64,000 nucleotides of DNA from Desulfocapsaceae bacterium (GTDB taxonomy: Bacteria; Desulfobacterota; Desulfobulbia; Desulfobulbales; Desulfocapsaceae): NCBI GenBank assembly GCA_030653035.1, contig JAUSAB010000039.1, positions 1 through 64,000 of the forward strand. Direction: 5' to 3'. The notes below the pieces were generated by a model, which worked only from the letters and a program-made list of their open reading frames with translations, did no database searches and had not been told where the DNA came from. Positions 34,011-45,438 of this stretch are shown piece by piece (position 1 is the first letter of the stretch; every line of letters begins with the position of its first letter). A program made the translations under genes and the position numbers.

Positions 34011-34514
34011 ATGAAAATAATTGCCCGCACCTTTATCGGCAAGGTATCACAAACCATGGCCCTCTGCCTGTTGTTTTCCATCAGTTCAGCCTATGCGGCG
34101 GCAAAAATGCCATCATTCAGCCTCCCTGATGCCGTTAATGGCTCCACCGTCAGCAGTGCCAACTTTACGGGAAAAACCTTGCTCATAACATTTTTTGCAA
34201 CCTGGTGCCCTCCCTGCATGCAAGAAGTCCCGGCGCTGATAGAATTACACCAGCAATTTTCCAAAGCTAATTTTTCAGTGATCGGACTTTCGGTGGATGA
34301 AGGAGGAGCAGATATTGTCGCAAAGCTTGTTGCAAAACGCTCCATCAACTATCCGGTCTTAATGGCCGATGCAACTACTGCCCATAATTTTGGCGGAGTA
34401 GTTGGCATTCCCACCTCATTTCTTGTTAACAAAGAAGGAAATGTCGTGAAAAAATATCCAGGCTATGTACCCCACACAATCCTCGAACAGGACATCAAAA
34501 AAATAATGAATTAG
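34011..34514 (+). CDS. TlpA/ResA-like periplasmic thioredoxin
   Basis: The 167-residue exported thiol-disulfide oxidoreductase has a signal peptide (about 1-29, ending AYAA) and a thioredoxin fold with active site TWCPPC (about 64-69). The peroxiredoxin-like insertion VIGLSVDEGGADIV and the cis-Pro loop VVGIPTSFLVNKEG are characteristic. It could reduce apocytochrome c cysteines or other periplasmic disulfides; the ccsA/hemX-type gene 2.5 kb away is consistent with a c-type cytochrome role but is not adjacent. Confidence 0.9.
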   Translation: MKIIARTFIGKVSQTMALCLLFSISSAYAAAKMPSFSLPDAVNGSTVSSANFTGKTLLITFFATWCPPCMQEVPALIELHQQFSKANFSVIGLSVDEGGADIVAKLVAKRSINYPVLMADATTAHNFGGVVGIPTSFLVNKEGNVVKKYPGYVPHTILEQDIKKIMN

Positions 34515-34633
34515 CATTCATTGTTTTCGGGTTTTCATTTGACATATACCCACCAGATGAGTAAATTATCGGCTAACAATAGCTTGTTTATGCTGGAATA
34601 ATCCAGATAAGAATAATCTAATAGGAGGGAAAA

Positions 34634-34870
34634 ATGAAAAAAGAAATCATCTCTGCCGTTGTTGCTCTATCATTCATGGTTTGTGCTGCTTCTTCTTTTG
34701 CCTGCACCGGTGTTGTTAAGGCCGTTGATGGTACAAAAGTAACCGTAACCTGTGATGATGGTAAAGATGTCACTGCTACTGGCGCTGCAAAAGTTGGCGA
34801 CAAAGTCACTGTAAAAGATGGCAAAGTTGCTGCCCCCGCTGGCAAGAAAGCTGCTATCGAAGGTTGCTAA
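34634..34870 (+). CDS. Small secreted protein of unknown function
   Basis: The 78-residue protein has a clear signal peptide (MKKEIISAVVALSFMVCAASSFA) followed by a 55-residue mature part. It is rich in Val, Lys, Asp and Gly, with alternating beta-like repeats (GVVKAVDGTKVTVTCDDGKDVTATG) and a C-terminal Cys. Three cysteines would be present after cleavage. A strong TAGGAGGG site and a strong terminator show it is expressed as a single gene. It resembles an OB- or SH3-like small barrel; no family is recognised. Confidence 0.75.
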   Translation: MKKEIISAVVALSFMVCAASSFACTGVVKAVDGTKVTVTCDDGKDVTATGAAKVGDKVTVKDGKVAAPAGKKAAIEGC

Positions 34871-34901
34871 TTGACATAGTTCTTGTTTTTAGTTAGTTTA
34901 C

Positions 34902-34944
34902 AGGGGCTGATTGAGGTACATCAATCAGCCCCTTCTTTTTTTTT
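34902..34944 (+). terminator. Rho-independent terminator
   Basis: GGGGCTGATTGA (34903-34914) pairs with TCAATCAGCCCC (34921-34932), followed by a T-rich tract to 34944. It ends the small secreted protein gene. Confidence 0.85.
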
Positions 34945-35130
34945 CAGGTGAAGATCTATCCGAAACCGCCACTCAGAAACACCTGAAACTGGAATAACCC
35001 TTAACCGGCTTCTGGAGCCATCAAAAAGGTCAGCACGCTCTTCCATCAGAAAGGATCTATGGAGCCGTACGACACGATGCCAGGGAAGCAAGAGACTCCC
35101 CCTGAAAGTCTTACACATACCTAAATAATC

Positions 35131-35826
35131 ATGGACATTCGTACGTTACCAGAACAGGAACGGGAATTATATAATAAGATCAAGGCCAGATACAAACTTA
35201 CCTTTGACCGCCTGAAGGTAGGAGACAAGACTTTACGCCTTCTCAAAATAGCCGACATTGAAGAAATTCTTGATGGCAAAGATCCTTTCGCCAATGTTTC
35301 TGAATTCCCCTTCTGGGTCAAGCTCTGGGAGGCCGCTATGGTGCTTGCCTATGTCATGAGCAGTTTGCCGGAACCCAAAGGGAAGACCGTCCTGGAACTG
35401 GGAGCAGGACTGGGAGCGCCAGGTCTTGCCGCGGCCGCAGCCGGTTTTGATGTGACTATTTCCGACTATGAAGAGATTATTATGGATTTTCAAAGGGTGA
35501 GCGCGGCGGCTTCCGGCATACACAATGTTACCTTCACCCATCTCGACTGGCTGAATCCCCCTGAAATTGCCCATTTTGATATTTTGGCAGGCGCGGAAAT
35601 CCTTTTTCGAGAAGAATTTTTCCAGCCCCTGTTGAATGTATTCAAAAAATATCTCAAGCCAGATGGTTTTATTTATCTCGCCCATGACGCCAGCCGCAGA
35701 AGCCTGCCCCTTTTTCTTGAGCAGGCCCAAAAAGATTTTAATATTACTCTCAGCAAACAGATCATCAAAAAATCAAATAAATCCATCACCATCATTGTCA
35801 ATCGCCTGTCCCACAAAAAAGGCTGA
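35131..35826 (+). CDS. Class I SAM-dependent methyltransferase (METTL-type)
   Basis: The 231-residue enzyme resembles the lysine methyltransferase group (ETFB-KMT/METTL20-21-like). FWVKLWEAAMVLA precedes motif I VLELGAGLGAPGLAAAAAG, then ISDYEEIIMDF and HLDWLNP, followed by the post-I DILAGAEILFREEFFQPLL. A protein substrate is likely but not identified. It lies 12 bases before the met8-type gene, in front of the tetrapyrrole operon. Confidence 0.8.
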   Translation: MDIRTLPEQERELYNKIKARYKLTFDRLKVGDKTLRLLKIADIEEILDGKDPFANVSEFPFWVKLWEAAMVLAYVMSSLPEPKGKTVLELGAGLGAPGLAAAAAGFDVTISDYEEIIMDFQRVSAAASGIHNVTFTHLDWLNPPEIAHFDILAGAEILFREEFFQPLLNVFKKYLKPDGFIYLAHDASRRSLPLFLEQAQKDFNITLSKQIIKKSNKSITIIVNRLSHKKG

Positions 35827-35838
35827 ACCACAAAAGAT

Positions 35839-36510
35839 ATGGCCTTTTACCCAATCAATCTCAACATTACGGGTCAACTCTGTGTGGTTATAGGTGGTGG
35901 CGCCGTTGCCACCCGCAAAATAACATCTCTCCTGCTCTGTGATGCCAAAGTACGAGTTATTAGCCCTGAAATCTCTCCCGAAATAAAAAAACTTATAGAC
36001 AAGAACAAGCTGGAATGGGTGCCCAGGGTCTATAGGACTGGCGATCTACAGAAAGCAATCCTGGCTTATGCCTTGACTGACAGCCCGGAGGTTCAGCGTC
36101 AGATAACGACCGAGGCCAAAGAGCTTGGAATCCCAATCAATATTGCCAACAATCCAGACGCCTGCACCTTTCAAACCGCCGCCACCATCCGCCGTGGCGA
36201 ACTTCTGATTGCAATCTCAACAGGTGGCGGCAGTCCGGCGCTGGCCGCCACGATTCGCAAAGAACTGGAACTGCGTTATGGTCCCGAATACGGTGAACTC
36301 GTAAAGCTCCTCACCGAGATCCGGCAGCTGACAGTAGGCCAGGATTCTTCTCAGGAACAACACAAATTACTGTTTACAAAAATCATCCAGACGAATATCC
36401 TCTCTCTTCTTAAAAATAAAGAGTGGCAACTGCTCCATGAACAACTGAATGAGATTCTGCCACCGGAAATAAATGCAAAGGATATAGTACAAAAGATACG
36501 AGAACAGTAA
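35839..36510 (+). CDS. Precorrin-2 dehydrogenase / sirohydrochlorin ferrochelatase (Met8-type)
   Basis: The enzyme oxidises precorrin-2 to sirohydrochlorin with NAD and may insert iron to give siroheme, the cofactor of sulfite reductase. The 223-residue protein has the Rossmann motif VIGGGAVATRKI, then VISPEISPEI and NNPDACTFQTAATIRRGELLIAISTGGGSPALAATIRKELE, as in the N-terminal half of CysG. It heads a run with ccsA/hemX and hemA, linking siroheme and heme supply. Confidence 0.92.
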   Translation: MAFYPINLNITGQLCVVIGGGAVATRKITSLLLCDAKVRVISPEISPEIKKLIDKNKLEWVPRVYRTGDLQKAILAYALTDSPEVQRQITTEAKELGIPINIANNPDACTFQTAATIRRGELLIAISTGGGSPALAATIRKELELRYGPEYGELVKLLTEIRQLTVGQDSSQEQHKLLFTKIIQTNILSLLKNKEWQLLHEQLNEILPPEINAKDIVQKIREQ

Positions 36511-36580
36511 CCATGCAACGCATTATATCCCTGAAGCATGGATTGTTCTCCTGATGTCCATTCCCTTAACCTGAATACTG

Positions 36581-37411
36581 ATGATGGGTGAAACAAGTTA
36601 TTTGCTTTTTTTAATGGTTCTGACTGCAAGCTGCATGGCCCTGATTTTCTATGGCATTTTTTTTGTCAAGCAGAAGAAAAGCGTCAGAACTCTCGCGAGA
36701 TTCACCCTGCTGACTGCTGGCGTGCTACAGACCCTGTATATCCTGTTCCGCTACTTGCAGACCGGGTACACACCCATTACTTCACAACATGAAACGATTG
36801 TTTTTTTTGCCTGGTCGGTGACCTGGGCCTATCTTTCTTTTCAATGGCGCTATACAGTCAAAAACTTTGGCACCTTTATCTCCCTCCTGCTTTTTATTCT
36901 CCTCCTGCTTGCCGCAGGCGCATCCCGAACCATTAATCCACTACCACCTGCATTACAGAGCTGGTGGCTGCCAGTCCATGCCGGCATTGCAGTCATATCG
37001 TATGCCTTCCTGGCCCTGGCCTTTTGTGGAGGGATTATGTATCTCCTGCAAGAACGCGAGCTGAAAAGCAAACGCTTTGGTTATTTCTTCACCCGCCTGC
37101 CCTCACTCGATTCACTGGACCAATTGAACAGCCATTGCCTGGCCACCGGTTTTGTCCTGTTGACCCTTGGCATCATTAGCGGGTCCATATGGGCCCGTCA
37201 GGCCTGGGGAGCATATTGGCAATGGGATCCTAAAGAAACCTGGTCGCTGATCACCTGGTTTCTCTATGCCGCCCAAATTCATCAGCGCTTTACCGCCGGC
37301 TGGCGAGGCAAGCGGGCAGCAATCATGGCCGTTATCGGTTTTACCGCGGTACTCTTTACCCTCTGGGGAGTAACATTTCTGCTCGGAGGTGTGCACAGTT
37401 ATGCCCAATGA
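36581..37411 (+). CDS. CcsA/HemX-type cytochrome c assembly membrane protein
   Basis: The 276-residue integral membrane protein has about eight hydrophobic segments and the tryptophan-rich heme-handling motif WGAYWQWDPKETWSLITW (about 206-223). Conserved His residues flank it (PVHAGIAVISYAFL, AAQIHQRF). Proteins of this kind either move heme for c-type cytochrome assembly (CcsA/ResC) or act beside HemA (HemX). Placement directly before hemA, with overlapping ends, suggests the HemX-like setting but does not exclude the cytochrome role. Confidence 0.87.
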   Translation: MMGETSYLLFLMVLTASCMALIFYGIFFVKQKKSVRTLARFTLLTAGVLQTLYILFRYLQTGYTPITSQHETIVFFAWSVTWAYLSFQWRYTVKNFGTFISLLLFILLLLAAGASRTINPLPPALQSWWLPVHAGIAVISYAFLALAFCGGIMYLLQERELKSKRFGYFFTRLPSLDSLDQLNSHCLATGFVLLTLGIISGSIWARQAWGAYWQWDPKETWSLITWFLYAAQIHQRFTAGWRGKRAAIMAVIGFTAVLFTLWGVTFLLGGVHSYAQ

Positions 37412-38675
37412 TATGATCCTCCTGCTGGGGGTGAATCATAAGACAACCCCTCTGGCCGTGCGCGAGCAGCTGGCCTGTGGCAAGGGTTACGAGGAGCCTT
37501 TGCATGCCCTTCGCAACATTCCCGGCTGCAAAGAATGTTATCTGCTTTCCACCTGCAACCGCGTGGAAATAGTCGTTGTTGCTCAGAAAAATGCCCAGGT
37601 GGAAGAGGATATAGCAAAACTTCTTTTTGGCACTTCTGTTGCCCCAGAACAACGTCAGGACTATCTCTATGTCTACCGCAACAATGAAGCCGTGCATCAC
37701 CTTTTTATGGTCTCCACCAGCCTTGATTCGATGATTGTGGGGGAAGCGCAGATCTTGGGCCAACTGAAAGAGGCCTATCGTCATGCCGCAGAGCTTAAAT
37801 ATACCGGACCGGTCCTGAACAAACTGTTGCACAAATCTTTTTCCGTGGCCAAACGGGTGCGCAGCGAAACCCAGATCGGCGCCTCTGCCGTCTCCATCAG
37901 CTATGCGGCCGTTGAACTTGCCAAAAAGATCTTCGGCACCCTTGAGAACAAAAATGTCCTCTTGATCGGCGCAGGAGAGATGGCAGAACTAGCCGCCGAA
38001 CATCTGGTCAGCCAGGGTGTGCGTAAGGTAGTGGTGGCCAATCGAACCCTGTCACGGGCAATGGATCTGGCCAAACGATTTAATGGAACCGCTGTTTCTC
38101 TCGATGAATTATTTTCTCAGCTTGAGCAGGCAGATATTGTCATCAGCTCCACCGGGGCGCCCAACATAATCCTGCATAAACAGGATGTACAGCCAATCAT
38201 GCGGACCCGCCGCAATGAGCCGATCTTTTTTATCGATATTGCTGTCCCCCGTGATCTGGATCCAGAGCTGAATAATCTCGACAATGTCTATCTCTACGAC
38301 ATTGACGATCTGCATAATGTGGTGGAAACCAATAAGTCAGAACGAGACAAAGAGGCCGTCAAGGCCCGCCGCATTGTTGATGAAGAGACCTTGAAATTCC
38401 AGAATTGGATAGATGGATTATCCGTAGTTCCCACCATTACCGCACTGAGGAAAAAAGCGGACGACATCTGCCGGGCCGAGCTGGAACGGACCCTGTGCCG
38501 CCTGCAACATCTTACCGCCGATGAGCAAAAGGCGATTGAAAAAATGGCTTCAGCCATAAGCTCAAAGCTTCTGCATGACCCCGTCTCTTTCCTCAAGAAT
38601 GAAAATTGTAAAGAACAGAATGAAGTCAAGGTAGAGATGATCCGCGCCGCCTTTGGTCTGGAAGATAAAGACTGA
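37401..38675 (+). CDS. hemA: Glutamyl-tRNA reductase
   Basis: HemA reduces glutamyl-tRNA to glutamate-1-semialdehyde, the first step of C5-pathway tetrapyrrole synthesis. Motifs include LLGVNHKTTPLAVRE, the nucleophile Cys in LSTCNRVEI, DSMIVGEAQILGQLKEAY, and the NADPH-binding LLIGAGEMAELAAEHL. ATG 37401 overlaps the ccsA/hemX stop; GTG 37389 and ATG 37413 are alternatives. The full length is about 424 residues. Confidence 0.96.
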   Translation: MPNDMILLLGVNHKTTPLAVREQLACGKGYEEPLHALRNIPGCKECYLLSTCNRVEIVVVAQKNAQVEEDIAKLLFGTSVAPEQRQDYLYVYRNNEAVHHLFMVSTSLDSMIVGEAQILGQLKEAYRHAAELKYTGPVLNKLLHKSFSVAKRVRSETQIGASAVSISYAAVELAKKIFGTLENKNVLLIGAGEMAELAAEHLVSQGVRKVVVANRTLSRAMDLAKRFNGTAVSLDELFSQLEQADIVISSTGAPNIILHKQDVQPIMRTRRNEPIFFIDIAVPRDLDPELNNLDNVYLYDIDDLHNVVETNKSERDKEAVKARRIVDEETLKFQNWIDGLSVVPTITALRKKADDICRAELERTLCRLQHLTADEQKAIEKMASAISSKLLHDPVSFLKNENCKEQNEVKVEMIRAAFGLEDKD

Positions 38676-39289
38676 TGTGCCGGCCACGCCAGGAACTTCT
38701 GGAAAATGAATGGTTTGTTGTTCGACATTCGGGAGAGATCCCGGAGATTGCCCTCCATTCAGCGTTTCATTATCTTACAGAAGACCTCAATGGCCCGCGG
38801 CTACAATTAAGCGTAGAGGAAATAGACTCTTTGCAAGACGCTGCCGCAACCCGCTACCAGGAGATTATCCTGCGAGATCTTTGCTATGAAAACCGGAATT
38901 TTACTATCTATCGAGGAATTCAGCGGGCTATTTTTAACTGGCACCGCTTTGTCGCTTTCTGTGAACGGCAGGGTATCAAATATCACAACTTACGCAGTAC
39001 CACGGCAGAAGCCTTCCTGATTTTACTCAAAAAAGTCGCCCATACCACAAACGATCCCGCTCCTGGTTCGATCGACACACAGCCGTCCTTGGCTGTCGTT
39101 TTCAACTGCAGCTTTGATGACCTCACCCTTTTTGCCCGTGAGCTTGGGATCGCCGAGGAGCAATTCCCTCAAGAAATTCATCTATTCTGTCACAAAGAGA
39201 ATGCAACGGAGGACGACCAAAAAATAAAGGACGAATCCTTGGTACCAAAAGAAAAACAAGGTATATTTGAAGATATTTATTATGAATAA
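38675..39289 (+). CDS. Unrecognised protein encoded with hemA
   Basis: The 204-residue soluble protein overlaps the hemA stop codon by one base (TGATG), so it is translationally coupled. It is mostly helical and rich in charged residues (ENRNFTIYRGIQRAIFNWHRFVAFCERQ), with no signal peptide, membrane segment or catalytic motif I can name. The C-terminal 35 residues are highly charged and probably disordered. Coupling suggests a role in tetrapyrrole synthesis or its regulation. Confidence 0.75.
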   Translation: MCRPRQELLENEWFVVRHSGEIPEIALHSAFHYLTEDLNGPRLQLSVEEIDSLQDAAATRYQEIILRDLCYENRNFTIYRGIQRAIFNWHRFVAFCERQGIKYHNLRSTTAEAFLILLKKVAHTTNDPAPGSIDTQPSLAVVFNCSFDDLTLFARELGIAEEQFPQEIHLFCHKENATEDDQKIKDESLVPKEKQGIFEDIYYE

Positions 39290-39320
39290 AACAAAGTTTT
39301 CACCATAAAAAGGAGAAAAA

Positions 39321-39509
39321 ATGCCCTATGTAAACATCCGGGTAGCCGGCAAGTTAAGCAAAAAACAGAAAGAAAATATCTGTAAAGGAGTAACTGAAGT
39401 CATTGCCAGGGAGGCAGCCAAGCCACCCGAATCTATCCTCATCTTTATCGATGAAGTCGTACATGAAAATATCGCCAAAGGCGGAACTCTGCTCCAGGCA
39501 CCCCAATAA
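39321..39509 (+). CDS. 4-oxalocrotonate tautomerase-family protein
   Basis: The 62-residue protein begins MPYVNIRVAGKLSKKQKENICKG, with the catalytic Pro right after the initiator Met, and ends in the VHENIAKGGTLL hairpin of the family. These small enzymes work as hexamers on enol/keto substrates. AAAAAGGAGA precedes the ATG. It lies 6 bases before ligA. The substrate is unknown. Confidence 0.85.
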   Translation: MPYVNIRVAGKLSKKQKENICKGVTEVIAREAAKPPESILIFIDEVVHENIAKGGTLLQAPQ

Positions 39510-41549
<2,040 letters not shown>

Positions 41550-41621
41550 AATAAGAGTGAGACAACAGTCAAAAATGGAATGGTTTTTTCGGAACGGCTC
41601 CTCATTTAACAAAGGGAAAAA

Positions 41622-43817
41622 ATGACTACATGTTTACGGTGGATTATGGGCATTCTGTTTGGTCTGGCCGTGTCCATTTTCCTGCTGATCTTAGCCCTGC
41701 CCTCTCTGATTAACCCCAATGATTACAAGACGCTCGTCACCGATCTGGTTCGAGAAAAAACAGGAAGAAAGCTGGTTATTTCTGGTGATATCCACCTGCA
41801 GATTTCCCCATGGCTCAATGTGAGCAGCGTCTTTGGCAAGGTACGTCTTACCAATAATGCTCCTTTCGCCAAAAGCACATTTATTGAAAGCGAGCAGGTA
41901 AAGATAGAACTGTCGCTCTGGTCTCTTCTACTCCAAAAACGTCTGCACATGACAGACATCATGCTGGATGGCGTCACATTGAATCTTCTGCGCAACAAAG
42001 AAGGTGTAAGTAATTGGCAAGAACTGCCCGAACCGACTGAAACAGCAACAGAAGTCATTACCGAAACCACCGAAGAAGCACCTGGCGAACCAACAGCCAT
42101 AAACAGTGGTCCCTGGCAGTCTTGGCTGAAAAAATTACTCCCGGATGCAATTGATCTTGATCTTGGCAAGCTGCAACTAACTCATATCAATATACGTTAC
42201 GAGAATCGACAGACAGATGAGGTTATTCTGCTCAAAGAGTTGCAGATTAAAACTGGTCGGCTCAAGGAAGGAAGACAGTTCCCCTTTGAAGCTGGCTTTA
42301 ACCTTACCCTGGACAATAAGGCTGCGAGCAAACCAGCCATCATTCGTTCAGGCGACATCGCAATGCAAGGAAACGCAACCCTGTTTTTGCAGGATCCCCA
42401 TCTGCTCCTCGAAGATTTACGGATAGAGGGGACGGTAAAGGGGAGGGCCCTGCCCAAAAGAGGCCTGAAGATCATCTTGGCAACGAACAGTGACATCCAG
42501 CTGCAACCACAAAAAATCACCATAAAAGATTTTTCATTGACCCACGAAGATGTCACCCTGCAAGGCAGCGGCACTCTGGAAGACTTCTCCTCACCCCGTT
42601 TCAATGGCGCCCTCAAGGTGCCTGAATGTTCGCCTGCAGATCTCCTGAAACAACTCAAACCAACCCTGCCGGTCTTGCAGGATGCCGAGGTACTGACCCG
42701 TTTAAGCGCAGGGATGCTTATCAAAAGCGATACGGAGAGAACAGAAATTACCGACCTTACGGTTACAGTGGACGAGACAACCGCTACCGGAACAATCACA
42801 AGACAAAACGAAAACAACCCTGCCTATGAGGCAACCATTCATATTAATCATCTGGACCTTGACCGTTACTCCCCGAAAAAGAAGGCGGCACCGCTGGTAA
42901 TCGAAGGACAAGCAGGGGCCTCTGATCCTCTTATTCCGGTAGATTTCCTCAACCCCCTTCTTCTTCAGCTCAATCTGCAGCTCGACTCCTTGCAACTAGG
43001 CGGGGTAACATTGTCAGAGGTACAGATGAAGATTGCCGGAAAAGAGGGGATTCTCCAACTGGCCCCATTTACTGCCCATTTGTATGACGGCAGCATGAAA
43101 CTTGAGGCCAGAATGGATGTTACGGGAGATATTCCCCAGATTCAGATCAAACAAAAAATCAACAAGGTTCAGCTGGCATCACTCTTTCAAGACATGAACG
43201 GCAAGGAAGCGATGACAGGCAAAGCGGCCATCGAGGCTGATATCAACACCAGCGGCCTGAATTGGAAAGAAATCCTGAGTCATCTTAATGGAACGATGCG
43301 GTTTGAATTTTCAAACGGTGCAATAGAGTCATTAAAGATCCTGCCGCTCATCCGAACAGCACGGGCCCTGCACCGACAGGAAACGCCTCTCCCCACGACC
43401 GACGATGAGGCCACAGAATTTACCCGTCTGACCGGCACTGCTATCCTTGAAGATGGAATCTTGTATAATGACGATTTAACGGCAACCTCAGATCTGATGC
43501 AAATAGCGGGTGGCGGCGAGATTGATCTGGTCGGCAAAAAACTCAATTTTGTACTAAACGTCTCTCTCGCTCCGCAACTTGCCCAGGAAGACACAGAGTT
43601 AAACGAATTTGGCAGCCGGGTTATTCCCTATAAAATAGCCGGCCCATTTACCGATCTGCGCCAAGAGGCAGACGTGGCAAAACTACTGCCGGCAAAGGTG
43701 GAAGAGCAACCCCTGCCAGAATTACCAACACAAACGGACAAACAAGAATCAACGCCAAAAGAGAACGACGCGAGCACTCCTCCTGAAGAGAATAAAGTTG
43801 AAGCGAGAGGAGACTAA
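41622..43817 (+). CDS. AsmA-family envelope protein
   Basis: The 731-residue protein has an N-terminal membrane anchor (about 5-28) and an AsmA domain: INPNDYKTLVTDLVREKTGRKLVISGDIHLQISPWLNVSSVFGKVRLTNNAPF. A long beta-rich periplasmic body follows, with the conserved C-terminal NGTMRFEFSNGAIESLKILPLIR block. The last 50 residues are Pro/Glu/Thr-rich. Family members are bridge-like proteins thought to move phospholipids between membranes or influence outer-membrane assembly. It is preceded by AAAGGG and followed by a UspA gene. Confidence 0.9.
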   Translation: MTTCLRWIMGILFGLAVSIFLLILALPSLINPNDYKTLVTDLVREKTGRKLVISGDIHLQISPWLNVSSVFGKVRLTNNAPFAKSTFIESEQVKIELSLWSLLLQKRLHMTDIMLDGVTLNLLRNKEGVSNWQELPEPTETATEVITETTEEAPGEPTAINSGPWQSWLKKLLPDAIDLDLGKLQLTHINIRYENRQTDEVILLKELQIKTGRLKEGRQFPFEAGFNLTLDNKAASKPAIIRSGDIAMQGNATLFLQDPHLLLEDLRIEGTVKGRALPKRGLKIILATNSDIQLQPQKITIKDFSLTHEDVTLQGSGTLEDFSSPRFNGALKVPECSPADLLKQLKPTLPVLQDAEVLTRLSAGMLIKSDTERTEITDLTVTVDETTATGTITRQNENNPAYEATIHINHLDLDRYSPKKKAAPLVIEGQAGASDPLIPVDFLNPLLLQLNLQLDSLQLGGVTLSEVQMKIAGKEGILQLAPFTAHLYDGSMKLEARMDVTGDIPQIQIKQKINKVQLASLFQDMNGKEAMTGKAAIEADINTSGLNWKEILSHLNGTMRFEFSNGAIESLKILPLIRTARALHRQETPLPTTDDEATEFTRLTGTAILEDGILYNDDLTATSDLMQIAGGGEIDLVGKKLNFVLNVSLAPQLAQEDTELNEFGSRVIPYKIAGPFTDLRQEADVAKLLPAKVEEQPLPELPTQTDKQESTPKENDASTPPEENKVEARGD

Positions 43818-43932
43818 TCCGGGAACATAATTTAGTCCTTGCCTCAAAAGACAAGCTGTGAGAAGATTTTATTAAAGAGAGCTGCGTTCTACTGTTCAAA
43901 GTCCCAATCATTTACCACTTTAAAGGAGAGCT

Positions 43933-44418
43933 ATGAAAAGAATTACTGATATTAAACGAGTGATTACGCCTATTGATTTCTCTGAAAATGCCCCGTTGAT
44001 AGCCGAATCAGCTGCTTATGTTGCCGGAACCTTTAAGGCCTCTCTCAGTCTGATCTTTGTCGTCCAGAGTTTTGCCGATTACTCTGGATTTTTTGTGCCC
44101 CAAGTCAACGCCCCGGATCTGATGCAGGAATTATTTACCAGCGCCGAAGAAAGGATGGATAAATTTTGTCAGGACAATGAAGACGCCTTTAAGGCCTTGG
44201 GAGTAACGGCCCTTCATTCCAAAGTCCTGATGGGTGATGTGGCGGAACAGATTATTGACTATGCCGTAAACGGGCAGGGCAATCTGATCGTCATGGGGAC
44301 CCATGGTTACAAGGGTCTGGAAAAGATCATGTTCGGCAGTATCGCCGACAAGGTGGTCAAGGCAGCTCCCTGTCCTATCATGACGGTTAATCCCTACACC
44401 TGTTGTCTTGCAAAATAA
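43933..44418 (+). CDS. Universal stress protein (UspA family)
   Basis: The 161-residue protein has the UspA alpha/beta fold with the ATP-binding signature GTHGYKGLEKIMFGSIADKVV (G-x2-G-x9-G-S) near 126-146. Residues 30-60 have the typical VIF/IFVV strand. A strong AAAGGAGAG site is present. The C-terminal CC pair is unusual. The role is general stress adaptation; partners unknown. Confidence 0.9.
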   Translation: MKRITDIKRVITPIDFSENAPLIAESAAYVAGTFKASLSLIFVVQSFADYSGFFVPQVNAPDLMQELFTSAEERMDKFCQDNEDAFKALGVTALHSKVLMGDVAEQIIDYAVNGQGNLIVMGTHGYKGLEKIMFGSIADKVVKAAPCPIMTVNPYTCCLAK

Positions 44419-44498
44419 GGTGCCCATAGCAATAACGCCAACCGGACGACCTGTAAGAGACAAAAAACGGGACAGGCAAGGGAGCATCGGTTGACGAC

Positions 44499-45413
44499 AT
44501 GGCAGTAACTACTGAAGCCAGTCACATCCTTACTTTTCTTCTAGCTGAGAAATCGGTGCGAGGGGTGATCCTTGATGGCACCACCTTGGTTCAGGAGATG
44601 CGGACCCGTCATGGGCTTGGGCCCCTGGAAACGCTGGTTCTTGGTCAGGCCTTGCAAGTGACCGCACTCATGGCCTCATCGCTGAAAGGTCACGACGAGA
44701 TAGGCTTGAGAATAGACTGCGCGGGACCGATCAAAGGCATTGTCGCCGAGGCCACTGCCACTGGCGAGGTACGTGGCTATCTCAAACAGGTTCCCATTCC
44801 CCAAACAGACCCTCTGCAACCTTTTGACGAAAGAGACGACCTCAACCCCTTCTGGGAAGACGGTTTTCTCACCATCACCCGTTATCTGGAAGAAGGAAGA
44901 CAACCTTTCAGCGGCAGTGTGGCCTTGCAACCCGGCAATATTGCCTCCGAGGTGGCCCGCTATTATCTTCTCTCTGAACAAATCCCGACCGCGATTCACC
45001 TCAGTCTTGTTTTTGATATCCATGACCGGGTAACCGGGGCTGGCGGCCTCTTATTACAGGCCATGCCAGGGGCCAGCGACAAATTTTTTGCAAGCCTTGC
45101 TCAAAAAACGCAAACCTTGCCTTCTCTGGGCAAGGCACTTACGGAAGGCCGAAAGGTGGATTCATGGCTCAACGAACAATTTTCTGCTTTTTCACCTGAC
45201 ATCCTGGAAGAACATTCTGTTCATTTTCATTGTCGCTGCGATGCCGAGCGAATGCGTCTTCTTTTGCTCCACCTACCTTTGGCTGACCTTGAGGAAATAC
45301 GTAACAATGGCCCCTTTCCGGTGCAACTAACCTGTCACTATTGCAGCAAAGCATATCTTTTCGATCAAAAGGCCTTGGCTGACATCTGCCAGGAAAAACA
45401 GTCCTGCACCTGA
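44499..45413 (+). CDS. hslO: Redox-regulated chaperone Hsp33
   Basis: Hsp33 is a holdase switched on by oxidation of its zinc-bound cysteines. The 304-residue protein has the N-terminal domain (VRGVILDGTTLVQEMRTRHGLGPLETLVLGQAL) and the C-terminal zinc switch, CRC in HFHCRCDAERM and CxxC in LTCHYCSKAY. All four cysteines are intact. It lies in a plus-strand run from uspA to the EAL-HDOD protein and just before the two selenoprotein genes. Confidence 0.95.
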   Translation: MAVTTEASHILTFLLAEKSVRGVILDGTTLVQEMRTRHGLGPLETLVLGQALQVTALMASSLKGHDEIGLRIDCAGPIKGIVAEATATGEVRGYLKQVPIPQTDPLQPFDERDDLNPFWEDGFLTITRYLEEGRQPFSGSVALQPGNIASEVARYYLLSEQIPTAIHLSLVFDIHDRVTGAGGLLLQAMPGASDKFFASLAQKTQTLPSLGKALTEGRKVDSWLNEQFSAFSPDILEEHSVHFHCRCDAERMRLLLLHLPLADLEEIRNNGPFPVQLTCHYCSKAYLFDQKALADICQEKQSCT

Positions 45414-45438
45414 AATAAGATGATCTCAAGAATCGACA

